The translations under genes and the position numbers were made by a program. A DNA stretch of 64,000 bases from Nymphaea colorata (Eukaryota > Streptophyta > Magnoliopsida > Nymphaeales > Nymphaeaceae). Positions 1 through 12,003 of this stretch are shown here, one piece after another (positions within the stretch are counted from its first letter, which is position 1; the number at the start of each line of letters is the position of its first letter). The stretch lies in NCBI RefSeq assembly GCF_008831285.2, contig NC_045140.1, positions 14,156,233-14,220,232 of the forward strand. Direction: 5' to 3'. The notes under the pieces are model-generated. The model ran no database searches, was not told the origin of the DNA, and saw only the letters and a list, made by a program, of their open reading frames with translations.

Positions 1-1210
1 CATGAGCATCCCCCTCTTAAATGTGCTCCTGCATTTCTCCACAAAAAAGAAAATGATGCACGAAGACTATAGAACACTTCAAAAAATATTAAAACATACA
101 ACAGGCAAAGAATTTAAAAGGCATGCTTAGAGAACTGAAAACTACCACAAAAACATGCAATAAGTAACCAAAAAACCTAAAAACAGTACTGAGTTGGTTC
201 AGTCTATGGGTTGTAGGATGTCAATGCACATTCTGAGGGTGTGTTTGCATAGTCGAGCATAATATCCACAATATATATATTTCATTTCCACTTTGACTTA
301 ATTTAGCAAAATATGTAAAAGATGAACAAGTTATAAAACAAAAAATGTATATTTAGAAGAAAATTTGGGAAATATGTATTAAAAGATTTTGTTTGGTTAC
401 TCACTAAGTAGAGATTTGCACCCGCACCTATGTCAACATGGGTACGGATGCCATTTTGAAGCACTCTGTATGTTATAATTGACAACAACTTGACCCGCTT
501 TAGCAAAAGCCCTCCTCCCCGAGCACCCAGGCGATTCCACCCTATGCTTTTTAGAAGGTAAGACTGAAAAGATAAAACTAAAAACAAACACATAAAGTTT
601 CCTTGCATCTTCAATAGGCTGACCATATATGCGGTGGTATAAGCCGAGATAGTAGCTTTTTCATGAGAACAACAAGCAATTTCCTAAAACTATAAGAACG
701 TTTGGCACCATGAATCTACTATGGTTATTCCTAATCCTCTCTTAACTTGTTGATTCACTTTTAGAACTTCTATGGATAGCACCTATGGATTTTAAAAACA
801 ACCCCACTTATATGTGGTTGAAATTAGTCCAATTGCAGGAATTAAGAAGCTACATTCACATAAATACATTTTCAAAATAAATGATAAAACACATAGTGGT
901 GGAAAACACATGGAGTGAAGCAAGCATGTTATAAGTTCAAGTAATCACTAAGAAGTAAAATTTTGTATTTGGCCCCACATAAATAGCTCTATCGTGCAAA
1001 GACTGTTATTCTTTGCCTCATTCCGATCAGCCCAAATAAAATAATAAAAAAAAGGAAAAGAAAAAGACCCAGAAGACTGCTCACTATGACTGTGGATGTT
1101 TGAGTCCGTTGAAGTAGTAAACAGATGGATTTCTTGAGCAGTTGACCAACCTTTTGGGCCTGTAATCTTTCTGTGTGCTTTGGTTCATATATTTTTTCGA
1201 TCATGTCGGT
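1..1210. other. Intergenic DNA, no gene recognised
   Basis: Short open frames here lack recognisable motifs and I would not call any of them a gene. The only structure seen is a dispersed repeat at about 224-416, which recurs at about 23845-24034. Confidence 0.6.
224..416. repeat. Dispersed repeat, copy 1
   Basis: This roughly 190-bp stretch, beginning near the words GCACATTCTGAGGG, recurs in the same orientation at about 23845-24034 with scattered substitutions. It has no coding potential. A non-autonomous DNA element is possible, but I could not define terminal repeats. Confidence 0.75.
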
Positions 1211-1214
1211 AGAA

Positions 1215-2418
<1,204 letters not shown>

Positions 2419-2419
2419 C

Positions 2420-2540
2420 ATGGTACGCCAGGTCGACCCGCGTACCCATACCGGTACGCTGGTACGGCAGTACCGGTATGTTGGTACATGGTGGTACGTT
2501 TGGATCTGGTTTCGGGTCGGAACCAGATCCAAACCATATC
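2420..2540. repeat. GTACC/GGTAC-rich repeat with a 14-bp inverted repeat
   Basis: The words GTAC and CCGGTAC are repeated many times. At 2498-2511 and 2521-2534 a 14-bp perfect inverted repeat encloses a 9-bp loop. Related GTACC-rich sequence reappears at about 3276-3325, on the far side of the purine-rich minisatellite, so both may belong to one element. No coding function is evident. Confidence 0.7.
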
Positions 2541-2580
2541 CAAACAAAAAAAAAGAAAAGTAAGCGGTAAAGGGTGGAGA

Positions 2581-2750
2581 GCGGGGAAAAGAAGAAATGA
2601 CGAGGGGAGAGGAAAGGGCAAGGGAGGAGAGCGGGGAAAAGAAGAAATGACGAGGGGAGAGGAAAGAGCAAGGGAGGAGAGCGGGGAAAGAAGAAAGGAC
2701 GAGGGGAGAGGAAAGAGCAAGGGAGGAGAGCGGGGAGAAGAAAGGACGAG
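2581..2750. repeat. Purine-rich minisatellite, about 50-bp unit
   Basis: Three consecutive copies start with GCGGGGAAA at 2581, 2631 and 2681 (50, 50 and 49 bp), followed by a decayed fourth. A further related copy lies near 2910-2970, after a pyrimidine-rich inverted segment at about 2845-2905. The strand asymmetry is extreme, and the apparent Arg/Glu/Gly-rich or Ser/Pro/Leu-rich open frames are repeat artefacts. Confidence 0.85.
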
Positions 2751-3325
2751 GAGAAAGAGGAGAAGAAGGGACAAGTTTTGCAAAGGGGAAGAAGAAAGGA
2801 CGAGGAGAAGAAAGGATGAGGGGAGAGGAAAGAGCTGCCTTCAGTAGTCTTTCCTTCTCCCCTCGTCTTCTGCGGTTCTCCTTCTCGGCTTCTGTTTCTT
2901 CGTTCGACCATGGAGAAGAAAGGACGAGGGGAGAGGAAGGAGCAAGGGAGGAGAGCGGGGAAAGAAGAAGCAGCAAGAAAGGGAAAGAATAGAAGGGGAA
3001 AGTGGAAGGGAAGTTACTGCCCGTTCGAAAGATTCGAAAGATGTTTTCAAAAATCAAATTATTGCCCGCTCAAAAATGCTCAGCGTGCGATGTGAATGGA
3101 TAAAGATTTTTAAAATCATTTTTCTTAGTTTGATAGCATAAAATGAAATTGATAGAAACCATTAATAATGCACTCCATGAGCATCATTTTCTTTATTTTA
3201 GTAGGGGATAATTTTATGTTTTTTATGAAATGGTATTTTAATTAATTAAAAAATTAATATTATCATATAAAAAATACACCGTACCCATACCATGATTTGC
3301 AAAAATGCCGTACCGGTACTGCGGT

Positions 3326-3328
<3 letters not shown>

Positions 3329-3398
<70 letters not shown>

Positions 3399-3621
3399 TT
3401 AAGTTATATATTATATACTACAATTATGATGTTACATATACATTATATACAATTATATATAATATTTATGTAATACACATATATACAACTATAATTGTTA
3501 TATATATATATATATATATATATAACTATACCTATTTATGTCATATAGTATAATATCATATACATACAACTATATTTACACATTATATACACAATATTAC
3601 ATGTGTGTATTACAATATATG
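3329..3621. repeat. (TA)n microsatellite flanking copia element A
   Basis: A (TA)n run at about 3329-3397 is followed by AT-rich alternating sequence up to the left end of copia element A. The last five bases, 3617-3621 (ATATG), are the left target-site duplication of that element. Confidence 0.85.
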
Positions 3622-3795
3622 TGTTGACAATGAGGCAGGTTTTTGAATATTAAAGAACCTGACCCCTCTTTAATAATTTTAGATAACTTTCTGGTTTTCA
3701 TTGTAATTATGTTGTTTACCCTAATTCTCCCTTAAGTAAGGGTTAGGGTAAGAGATTGAATATAGAAATTACGTTTTTCTTCTCTCACGTCAACA
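3622..3795 (+). repeat. 5' LTR of copia element A (174 bp)
   Basis: It starts TGTTGACAATG and ends CGTCAACA, matching 13996-14170 almost exactly. It is unusually short for a plant copia LTR. Differences from the 3' copy are confined to about three substitutions and one extra T in a T-run. Confidence 0.95.
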
Positions 3796-3808
3796 TGGTA
3801 TCAGAGCC
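3796..3808 (+). other. Primer binding site of element A
   Basis: TGGTATCAGAGCC directly abuts the 5' LTR and is complementary to the 3' end of plant initiator tRNA-Met, the usual copia primer. Confidence 0.95.
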
Positions 3809-4487
3809 AACGGCAGTGGCGCGATCCCATCTACTTTCCAGTGACTGGCAGACTTTCGGCGACTCTCTTTCCGGTGTCTGTCAGACCTCCTTCTCTCCTC
3901 TATCGTCTTCCTCTTTCTTCTCTTCTCCTTCTTCTTCTTTCCTCTTTCTCCCGCTCGCTGGTTGGTGGAGTCTGATCACGCCCATGTGGAGCGCATGATC
4001 AGACTCCATTGGTGGAACGTGTACAGCAATCTCTATTGGTGGAACCTGTGCAACAGTTTCTTTTTTTTTTTTTCTCGTGGAGAAGGCTGACGCTGCTAGA
4101 GATGGTTGTCTGACACGGCTGATGGTGGAACAACAAGTGCTGGAGATGGCTGCTATTCGTAGAGACTTGTTGCTGATCGTGGGAATGACCCATTGTGATT
4201 GTGGAACAGCAAGAGGTGGACTTGCTGTTTGAGAGGTTGATGTGGGAACAACAGAAGCAGCGGTAGTCTTGGGGCAGTAGTCATCTGTAAGTCTTTTCTT
4301 TGCAGCAGTCATTGTCAGCAAAATCTCTTTTGTCTGTTAAGGGTCGTGTGGAAAGGGTGACTGCTGCCTATGTTAATAACGTCTAGGGAACCAAGGGAAA
4401 TTCTGTGATTTTTTCTTCCCTGCCTGCACGCACATATCATTTCTGTCCATATAAAGTGAGTATATATATTCTGTTTTGATCTTAAAT

Positions 4488-5588
4488 ATGGAGCAGAGAA
4501 ATACTATTACTGATATGCAAAGAGACCATAAACGTTCTGGGAGTCTTCTTTCACTTGGGTCGACGGTGAAGTTGGATGACACAAATTATGAAATTTGGTC
4601 TCAAGTCTTTATGATGTCCGTTAAGGGGCACAGAAAAAAACATGTTATTGAAGAAGAGGAACCTCTAACTACCTCTGAAAAATATTCTACATGGGAGGAA
4701 GATAACAATATTGTTATGGGGTGGATTATGAATAGCGTGCAGGCACACATCACTCCTACAATTGCATATTATACCTCTGCCAAACAGATGTGGGAATTTC
4801 TAAAGCAAACTTACTCCCATGATAAGAATATGAGCAAAATTTTACAGGTTGAAGAAGATCTTCTCAAGCTCCAACAAGGTGATTCAGATCTGGCCCAATA
4901 CTTTGCGTCAGTCAAATCAGCCTATGAGAGACTAAAAGCTCTACGTCCCCCTAGTCAATCATGCTACAAAACTCACTTTGAGCAACACATGGTGGCCAAA
5001 TTTTTAGCTGGGTTATCTCTTGAGTTTGCAGTGGCAAAAGCCCAAATGTTGACTGGGGCCGAAATTCCAGACCTTGCTGAAGCCTATAATAGGCTTAGTC
5101 ATCTGGTGGTGACACTTACTCCATCCTCAGCTGATGCACCCTCTTCAGCATTAGCCATTCCAAGAGGCCGTGGGTAGGCCTTAGCCATCTTAGGAACTCG
5201 AGGACAGGGCTTCTATAGAGGGAGAGGTGGTCGAGGTGGACGTGGTAGATTTCAGTGCACATTCTGTGGAATAAACATGGTCGGCCAATGATGCGAGGCT
5301 CTGAGTCATCACAGATCAAGGGTTCTTCTCATTTCCCAAAAGCCTCACATGTTGAAGATGATACTACAGAACCAGCTGCTGAAAATGTCACTGTTAGTAT
5401 TAGCAAATCTGAGTATGAACAGTTTCTTGCTCAGAAAGGCTCTTCTTCCACCTTAACATCTACGGTTGTGGGTGATTCTGCTTTTTCCACCACTATGCAG
5501 AACCAAGATCCAGGCATGTCATGGATTATTGATTCTAGAGCCTCCAAGCACTTCTACAGTCAACCAAATTTATTCACTATGCTTCACC
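4488..5588 (+). pseudogene. Element A gag and start of protease, broken
   Basis: Gag begins at the ATG at 4488 and shows the UBN2-type copia capsid domain, with the motif LDDTNYEIWS near the N terminus and LLKLQQGDSDLAQY further on. The frame stops at TAG 5175-5177, continues in frame through a Gly/Arg-rich tail, and then loses its frame inside the CCHC zinc knuckle, where the first two cysteines (near 5256-5267) and the histidine are in different frames. The second frame runs to the protease motif near 5522-5545, where the catalytic Asp-Ser-Gly has become Asp-Ser-Arg. Element B interrupts the gene just after 5588. These lesions mean it cannot give a working Gag-protease. Confidence 0.9.
5584..5588. 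repeat. Left target-site duplication of element B (TCACC)
   Basis: TCACC at 5584-5588 is repeated at 10960-10964, immediately outside the two LTRs of element B. It proves that B inserted into A by integrase. Confidence 0.95.
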
Positions 5589-5803
5589 TGTTAGAATGTA
5601 TGTATCCCATATGTATACATATATACATTTATATATATCACATATATTAGTCATCTAATATATGCTTTATATATATATATATATATATATATTTTATATT
5701 TTGGGTACTTAGGACACCTATGTAATTTTCACTTTCTTTATGTATTATTTTCTGTTTTCCCCTTTTATCCCTCTCCTTTTTCTATTTTTCATAGAGGGAG
5801 ACT

Positions 5804-5837
5804 AGTCCCAATGGCTAGATTTCTAGCCGTTGGGACT
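5804..5837 (+). promoter_or_regulatory. Inverted repeat upstream of the TATA box in the 5' LTR of B
   Basis: Two 15-bp arms (5804-5818 and 5823-5837) enclose the loop ATTT. In the 3' LTR copy (10710-10743) the arms pair perfectly. In this 5' copy one base differs (T at 5812), leaving a single mismatch. It lies about 33 bp before the TATA box. A role in promoter activity or termination is inference. Confidence 0.85.
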
Positions 5838-5869
5838 GCCTCCTCCTTCTTCTCTTTGGCCCTCTCCTC

Positions 5870-5877
5870 TATAAATA
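5870..5877 (+). promoter_or_regulatory. TATA box of element B 5' LTR
   Basis: TATAAATA sits after a pyrimidine-rich stretch and is conserved in the 3' LTR at 10776-10783. It is the likely core promoter for the genomic RNA, with the start expected some 25-35 bp downstream. Confidence 0.8.
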
Positions 5878-6053
5878 GGGCAGCTCTCCCATTGTTTATG
5901 GTATGGCTTTTTAGCCTACTTCTTGTATCTCTTTGTGTGATTAATTTAAGTTCTTCTTCACCTCTTGTTTGAGGGTTTGTGAGATTGACTTGTTGGTGAA
6001 AGCTTCAAGGCTGATATTACTTGAAGAGGTTGTTTCTTTGGGCCTGATTTACA

Positions 6054-6069
6054 TGGTATCAGAGCCTCG
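6054..6069 (+). other. Primer binding site of element B
   Basis: TGGTATCAGAGCCTCG lies directly after the 5' LTR and matches the complement of the plant initiator tRNA-Met 3' end. Confidence 0.95.
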
Positions 6070-6381
6070 TCTTTGGCTCTTTGTCTTGCTGCCATTCAAG
6101 ATTGAAGGTTCAGTTTTTATTCTTGTGTTGGAGTTGTGAAGCACTTCAAGTGTTCGAGATATTGCTTGCTGCAGTTTTACACAAGAAGAAGAGTCTTTTT
6201 GCTGGCTTCTTTTTGGTGATTTCTTGACGAAATCTAGCTCCCTTGGTGGTGAGCTCGTGGCTGTTGAAAGGGTGACTGGTTTCTATCATTGTTGAGTTTT
6301 TATCCTTGCCGTGGACTTCTTTTCACGTGGCTGCCATCTTCTTCATAACTTGTAAGTGGATCTACCTTGTTGATTGTGCCC

Positions 6382-7902
6382 ATGGATGACAAAGTCTCTT
6401 CTCTTCCTTTTCCCAAACTCTCATCAACAAATTACATACAATGGGCTAGAACTATGGAACAATTTATTCGTAGTAAAAGCCTTTGGGGACTAGTTGATGG
6501 GACAAAACTTGAACCACAACTAGTCCTTACGAAAGTTGTTGATGGAAGGGCTATGGAATTGGATGCAACCGAAAAAGAGAAGGTAATGGCTGAATACAAC
6601 AAAAAATGGGAAGAATGGAGTGTTGGTCATCACAAAATCATTACTTGGATCTTGACTTGTGTTGACAATGCTACTAGCGGGCAAATCTCTAAATTAAATT
6701 CTGCCCTAGAAGCTTGGGAATATCTAAAGAAAACTCATACCATGAGAGATGTTGCTTATATGCATCATGTTCAACTCAAAATTCACAATCTTCAACAAGG
6801 AGATAGATCCATTAAAGATTATGTGGCTGAAATGGATCAATTGTATGATGAATTGAGTATTTTTGAACCACATTGGACACAAGATCTTATTCTTAGAGAA
6901 AAGCAAATACAACGTGAGAAGTTTTACAAGTTTATCATAGGTCTTAGACCGGAATTTGATGGTGTCAAAACCGCTTTACTTCATCGTTCTAAAACACCAT
7001 CTATGAATGAGGCTATTGCGGAACTTCAAATGGAGGAAAATCGTCTTTGTCTTGATAAAGAGAAAGTCAACAATGTGCTTGCCACATCTAGGCCGGGGGC
7101 CCACTTGAGACCTTATAGACCTCCTCACTTCAATCGTACAAATGAAGGAACAAGGAGAAAAATTATTTGCTATCATTGTCAAGAAGAAGGACATACCAAG
7201 CCAAGATGTCCAAAACTTAGAATTTTTGATAAAAGAAGCAATGTTGCGGCTCAAATTCAAGAAGAGAAGAAAGAAGCAAGTTCATTCCAACTTGAGCAAC
7301 TCATAAGTGCTCTTCAACCTTTTCTAAAAGGAGGAAGCACACCTTCGACTTTGGGAGCGACCGTGGCATCTACTTCTTCAAGTAAGTACTCTTGGATTAT
7401 TGATTCGGGTGCATCTTTTCATATGACTCCTTATGAATCCCTTCTCACCGAATGCACTAAAAATGATTCTTATTCCTTTGTGAAAACGGCGGATGGTACC
7501 TCTCTTGAAATTGATTTTATTGGAAATTTTGACCTAGCTTTTGGATCCAAAATTTTAAAAGTACCTCAAGTAAGACATATTCCTAAATTAAACTTAAATT
7601 TATTGTTCGTTTCTCAAATAGCCGACCTTGGTTTTGATGTAATCTTCTCACAATCCAAATGTTTGATACAGGATCGGATATCCAAGAAGATGATTGGGGA
7701 AGGTTTTAGAACAAATAATCTCTACTACATAGACTTTTTGGACCTTTCAAGACCATCTTGCAATATCTCCAAAGAATGTGACATTCAAACTTGGCATCAA
7801 AGACTTGGACATTCAAATATAGAAAAATGTCTCATCTTCCATTCATGGAAAATTTTTGTCAAAAGAACTTTGATTGTAATGATTGTATTAAGGCTAAAAT
7901 GA
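6382..7902 (+). CDS. Element B gag and protease, ending in a frameshift
   Basis: I take the ATG at 6382 as the start because the N-terminal copia Gag motif (SSTNYIQWARTM) follows at once. The capsid-like domain covers roughly residues 15-230. A CCHC zinc knuckle, CYHCQEEGHTKPRC, is at about residues 263-276 for RNA packaging. The aspartic protease motif WIIDSGAS has its catalytic Asp at codon 7402-7404 (about residue 341). The integrase zinc-binding region begins with WHQRLGH. At 7823-7827 the A-run is one base short, so this frame reads about 25 unrelated residues and stops at 7900-7902. In an undamaged copia element the frame would continue into integrase. Confidence 0.93.
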   Translation: MDDKVSSLPFPKLSSTNYIQWARTMEQFIRSKSLWGLVDGTKLEPQLVLTKVVDGRAMELDATEKEKVMAEYNKKWEEWSVGHHKIITWILTCVDNATSGQISKLNSALEAWEYLKKTHTMRDVAYMHHVQLKIHNLQQGDRSIKDYVAEMDQLYDELSIFEPHWTQDLILREKQIQREKFYKFIIGLRPEFDGVKTALLHRSKTPSMNEAIAELQMEENRLCLDKEKVNNVLATSRPGAHLRPYRPPHFNRTNEGTRRKIICYHCQEEGHTKPRCPKLRIFDKRSNVAAQIQEEKKEASSFQLEQLISALQPFLKGGSTPSTLGATVASTSSSKYSWIIDSGASFHMTPYESLLTECTKNDSYSFVKTADGTSLEIDFIGNFDLAFGSKILKVPQVRHIPKLNLNLLFVSQIADLGFDVIFSQSKCLIQDRISKKMIGEGFRTNNLYYIDFLDLSRPSCNISKECDIQTWHQRLGHSNIEKCLIFHSWKIFVKRTLIVMIVLRLK

Positions 7903-10472
7903 AAGCCTTACCTTTTGATAATAGAAATTTTATTGCCCAAAAATCTTTTGATTTGGTGCATTCGGATGTGTGGGGACCCGCTCCTATTATGTCAAAAGGA
8001 GGATTATTGTACTATGTGATCTTTATTGATGATTATTCTAGGCATACTTGGGTTTATTTTCTCAAGCACAAATCGGAAGTATTCACAAACTTTAAGAATT
8101 TCTACAACATGATCTATACCCAATTTGGCTTAAATATCAAAGTCTTTAGAAGTGATTCGGGAGGAGAATTTATGTCAAATGAATTTCAACAATTTCTAAA
8201 AGAAAAAGGCATTGTTCATCAAAGATCTTGTCCTAACACTCCACAACAAAACGGAGTGGCCGAACGTAAACATAGGCACATTATTGAAACTACTAGAGCC
8301 CTTCTTTTATCTAAAAATGTTCCCAAAAACTTTTGGGCCGAGGCTGTTTTGACTTCAACCTATTTAATTAATAGAATGCCTACCAAACTTTTGAAACATA
8401 TTTCTCCTTTTGAAAGACTTCATCATGTTAAACCTAATTACAATAGACTTAAAGTCTTTGGTTGCAAATGTTTTGTGTTAAATGACAAAGACGATAAGCT
8501 TTCCTCCAAAGCTATTTGTTGTGTTTTTATTGGGTATTCCGAAACTCAAAAGGGTTATAGATGTTATGATATTAAAAAAGATAAAGTTTATGTTTCTAGA
8601 AATGTGATCTTTTTAGAAAATGAAGATGGTTTCAAAGATGAACCCAAGAAACTAGAAGATTATACTTTTCTTTGGACTAATGATATTGATGATGATGATG
8701 ATATTGATGATGATGAACCCGATAAAGGTATAGAGGTACCAATTGAAGAAGTCAACAATGATAATTCTACTCATATCATCCCTCCAAAAGAGATCTTAGT
8801 TTATAGAAGAAGAGACCCCCAAAATCAAGAAACTAATCAATCTCTTCCTAGGAGATCCCAAAGGCACATTAGGCCTCCTCAAAGATTTGTCTCTTATGAG
8901 TCTTTTTCTCCAAAATTTCGAGCTTGTATTATGGCACATCATTCTTTTCATGAGCCATCTTCTTACCTTGAAGCTAAAGAAGATCCCAATTGGATTGAAG
9001 CCATGAATCTTGAGCTTAAAGCTCTTGAAAGCAATGAAACTTGGGATATTGTGCCTCTACCAACGGGGAAAAAGACTATTGGTTGTAGATGGATCTATAA
9101 AATCAAAACTAGAAGTGATGGAACCTTAGAAAGATATAAGGCCAGACTTGTTGCCAAGGGATATGCTCAAGAATATGGGATTGATTATGAAGAAACCTTT
9201 GCTCCTGTTGCTCGCATGACTTCTGTTAGAACCCTTATTGCCATTGCCTCTGTTAAACATTGGACTATTTTTCAAATGGATGTTAAAAATGCTTTCTTAA
9301 ATGGTCACCTACAAGAAGAAGTTTTCATGAGTGCTCCCCCTGGTTTTGATCTACCCCAAAACAAAGTTTTACGCCTTAAGAAAGCTCTTTATGGTTTAAA
9401 ACAAGCTCCCAAAGCCTGGTTTGACAAGTTTAGTAGTGTCATGTTTAATCAAGGTTTTAAATCTTGCTACTCTGATACTGCCATGTTTGTAAAAACTACC
9501 TCCGTAGGTGTAATTGTTTTATTACTGTATGTTGATGATATGGTTATTACTGGGAGTGATGATGAAGGGATTATAGAGGTAAAACACTTTCTTAGCAAAT
9601 GTTTTCAAATGACTGATTTGGGAAGACTAACTTATTTTCTTGGAATTGAAGTTGCTTATAGCAAACAAGGTTATCTTCTTTCTCAAATGAAGTTTGCTAG
9701 TGAATTAGTTGACAGAACAGGTATCTCAGATGACAAAGTTGTGGATACTCCAGCAGCACTGGGAGTAAAAATGAAAATTGATGATGGAGAGATATTGGAG
9801 AATCCCACTCCTTTTTGGCAAATAGTTGGCGCTCTCTCTTATCTATCCATCACCAGACCTGACATTGCTCATGATGTGCATGTGATAAGCCAATTTCAAC
9901 AAAGACCCACCTCAGTACATATGGGAGCGGCAATGCGGATTGTCCGTTATGTGAAAAACACTATCAACAAAGGACTATTTCTGTCTTCTTCTTCTATATT
10001 AGAATTAGCTGCGTATACAGATGCTGATTGGGGTGGAGATCCCAATAATAGGCACTCCACCACTGGTTTTTGTGTGTTTTTAGGTGACTCCTTAATTTCC
10101 TGGCGATGCAAGAAACAGAATAAGGTATCGCTATCATCAACAGAAGCTGAATATCGAGCAATGACAACTACAACAATGGAGATAGTGTGGCTCAAAAGCT
10201 TACTGAAAGATATGGGAATTCATATTACGAATCCTGTCAAGCTTTGTTGCGACAACAAAAGTGCAATCTATATTGCTAGCAATCACACATTCCATGAAAG
10301 AACAAAGCATATAGAGATGGACTGCCATTATGTTCGTGAAGAGTTCCTTCAGAAAAACATAGATCTCTCCTATGTCCAATCAGAGTATCAACTTGGCGAT
10401 TTCTTCACTAAAGCTCTCGCTGCTACCAGATTTAATTTTCTCCTTGGCAAACTTTCGGTTATCACACCGTAA
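7823..10472 (+). CDS. Element B integrase, reverse transcriptase and RNase H
   Basis: This open frame continues the polyprotein after the one-base slip; the upstream part of the same frame (from 7791) is not native protein. The integrase core has its three acidic residues at codons 7965 (SDVWGP), 8154 (RSDSGGEF) and 8262 (GVAERK), with the 35-residue spacing of a DDE integrase. An Asp-rich linker of GAT repeats lies at about 8680-8720. The RT shows the KARLVAKGYAQ motif and the YVDD catalytic box at 9528-9539. RNase H carries DADWGG, SSTEAEYRA and the CDNKSA motif. The frame ends at TAA 10470-10472 just before the polypurine tract. All expected catalytic residues that I can see are present. 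Confidence 0.95.
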
Positions 10473-10473
10473 G

Positions 10474-10485
10474 TTTGAGGGGGGG
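10474..10485 (+). other. Polypurine tract of element B
   Basis: TTTGAGGGGGGG immediately precedes the 3' LTR and would prime plus-strand DNA synthesis. Confidence 0.9.
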
Positions 10486-10959
10486 TGTTAGAATGTATGT
10501 ATCCCATATGTATACATATATACATTTATATATATCACATATATTAGTCATCTAATATATGCTTTATATATATATATATATATTTTATATTTTGGGTACT
10601 TAGGACACCTATGTAATTTTCACTTTCTTTATGTATTTTTTCTTTATGTATTATTTTCTGTTTTCCCCTTTTATCCCTCTCCTTTTTCTATTTTTCATAG
10701 AGGGAGACTAGTCCCAACGGCTAGATTTCTAGCCGTTGGGACTGCCTCCTCCTTCTTCTCTTTGGCCCTCTCCTCTATAAATAGGGCAGCTCTCCCATTG
10801 TTTATGGTATGGCTTTTTAGCCTACTTCTTGTATCTCTTTGTGTGATTAATTTAAGTTCTTCTTCACCTCTTGTTTGAGGGTTTGTGAGATTGACTTGTT
10901 GGTGAAAGCTTCAAGGCTGATATTACTTGAAGAGGTTGTTTCTTTGGGCCTGATTTACA
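10486..10959 (+). repeat. 3' LTR of copia element B (474 bp)
   Basis: It is nearly identical to 5589-6053. It holds a perfect 15-bp inverted repeat (10710-10743), the TATA box at 10776-10783, and a tandemly repeated TTTTTTCTTTATGTATTA-like segment absent from the 5' copy. The right target duplication TCACC follows at 10960-10964. Confidence 0.97.
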
Positions 10960-10964
10960 TCACC

Positions 10965-12003
10965 ATGTTCCTCAACCTAGACAGGTAAAGCTTGTAGATG
11001 GGAGATTCTCTCCCATTGTTGGTTGGGGCAGTGTGAAAATTTCAGAATGTTTATCTGTGAATAATGTGTTGTTTGCTCCTGATTTTCCTACTCACCTTCT
11101 CTCAGTTAAAGGGCTGACTCATGATTTGAATTGTAGAGTCATTTTTTACCCTAGTTCGTGTTGGTTTCAGGACTTGTAGACTGGGAGGATGATTGGTGAA
11201 GGCCATGAACAAAGCGGAGTTTACTTCTTGTCTGAGGCCGTGGACACAGCTGCTATATCAGTCCCATCCAAACCTACCTATCTTCAGTGGCATCTCAGAC
11301 TTGGGCATCCATCAGTGTCAAAACTTCATTGCTTGTTTCCTCAGCTTTTGGTGTCAGAGTCACTCCAGTGTGAAGCCTGTCAACTTGGGAAACACACTAG
11401 GAATAGTTTTCCATCGAGTCTAAGTTCTGCAAGACATAGTCTGTTTGATTTACTTCATGTCGATGTGTGGGGGCCTAGCCGTACTGCTAGCCGGTCTAAA
11501 TTTTCGTATTATCTGGTAGTAGTGGATTATTTTTCTTGTGTTAGTTGGGTTTTCCTTTTGAAGGAACGGACTGCTACTATATGTATCCTTCAAAATCTTA
11601 TTATTGAAATAAAGACTCAATTTGGACTTTCTGTAAGGCTGTTCGCACTGACAATGCTCTGGAATTCAAATCAACCAACCTTTTACAATTTTACTCAAAC
11701 CATGGAATTGTTCCTCAATTTACTTGTCCACATACCTCGCAATAGAATGAGAATGGTGTTGCAGAGAGAAAGCACAGACACTTGTTGGAAGTCGCTCGTA
11801 CACTCATGATACAGAGCCATGTACCATCTTATTTTTTGGGGGATGCAATATTAACTGCGTGTTACCTCATTAATCGTCTACCATCCTCATCTATACGTAA
11901 CAAAATTCCAATTCAAATGCTTTATCCTGATCGTCCATTATTTCAAACTCCACCTCGTGTATTTGGATGCACATGCTTTGTCCATATCCTTGGACCAAAG
12001 TGA
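10965..12003 (+). pseudogene. Element A integrase region, broken
   Basis: Coding sequence of element A resumes just after the right target duplication of B. It encodes the end of protease, then the pre-integrase zinc-binding region (WHLRLGHPS; the CEAC and GKHTR motifs) and the integrase core beginning VDVWGPS. An in-frame TAG at 11177-11179 interrupts the pre-integrase part, probably from CAG. Near 11640-11660 the frame slips, so the second catalytic-Asp region is read in another frame, and 11782-12003 (ARTLMIQSHVPSYF) carries the C-terminal part in a third. It is not functional. Confidence 0.9.

Larger units (their letters stand above)
5589..6053 (+). repeat. 5' LTR of copia element B (465 bp)
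   Basis: It matches 10486-10959. The U3 region carries a (TA)n tract, then a 15-bp stem inverted repeat at 5804-5837, then a TATA box at 5870-5877. The LTR ends at the primer binding site. Confidence 0.97.
5589..10959 (+). mobile_element. Ty1/copia LTR retrotransposon B, young and nearly intact, nested in A
   Basis: The element is 5371 bp, with LTRs of 465 and 474 bp that begin TGTTAG and end TTTACA. It has an initiator tRNA-Met primer site at 6054, a polypurine tract at about 10474-10485 and the target duplication TCACC. The LTRs differ by one substitution (5812 T, C in the 3' copy), a (TA)n length change and a 17-bp tandem duplication in the 3' copy, so the insertion is recent. All copia domains are present. 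A single missing base in an A-run at 7823-7827 separates gag-protease from integrase-RT-RNase H. It sits in the protease gene of element A in the same orientation. Confidence 0.97.
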
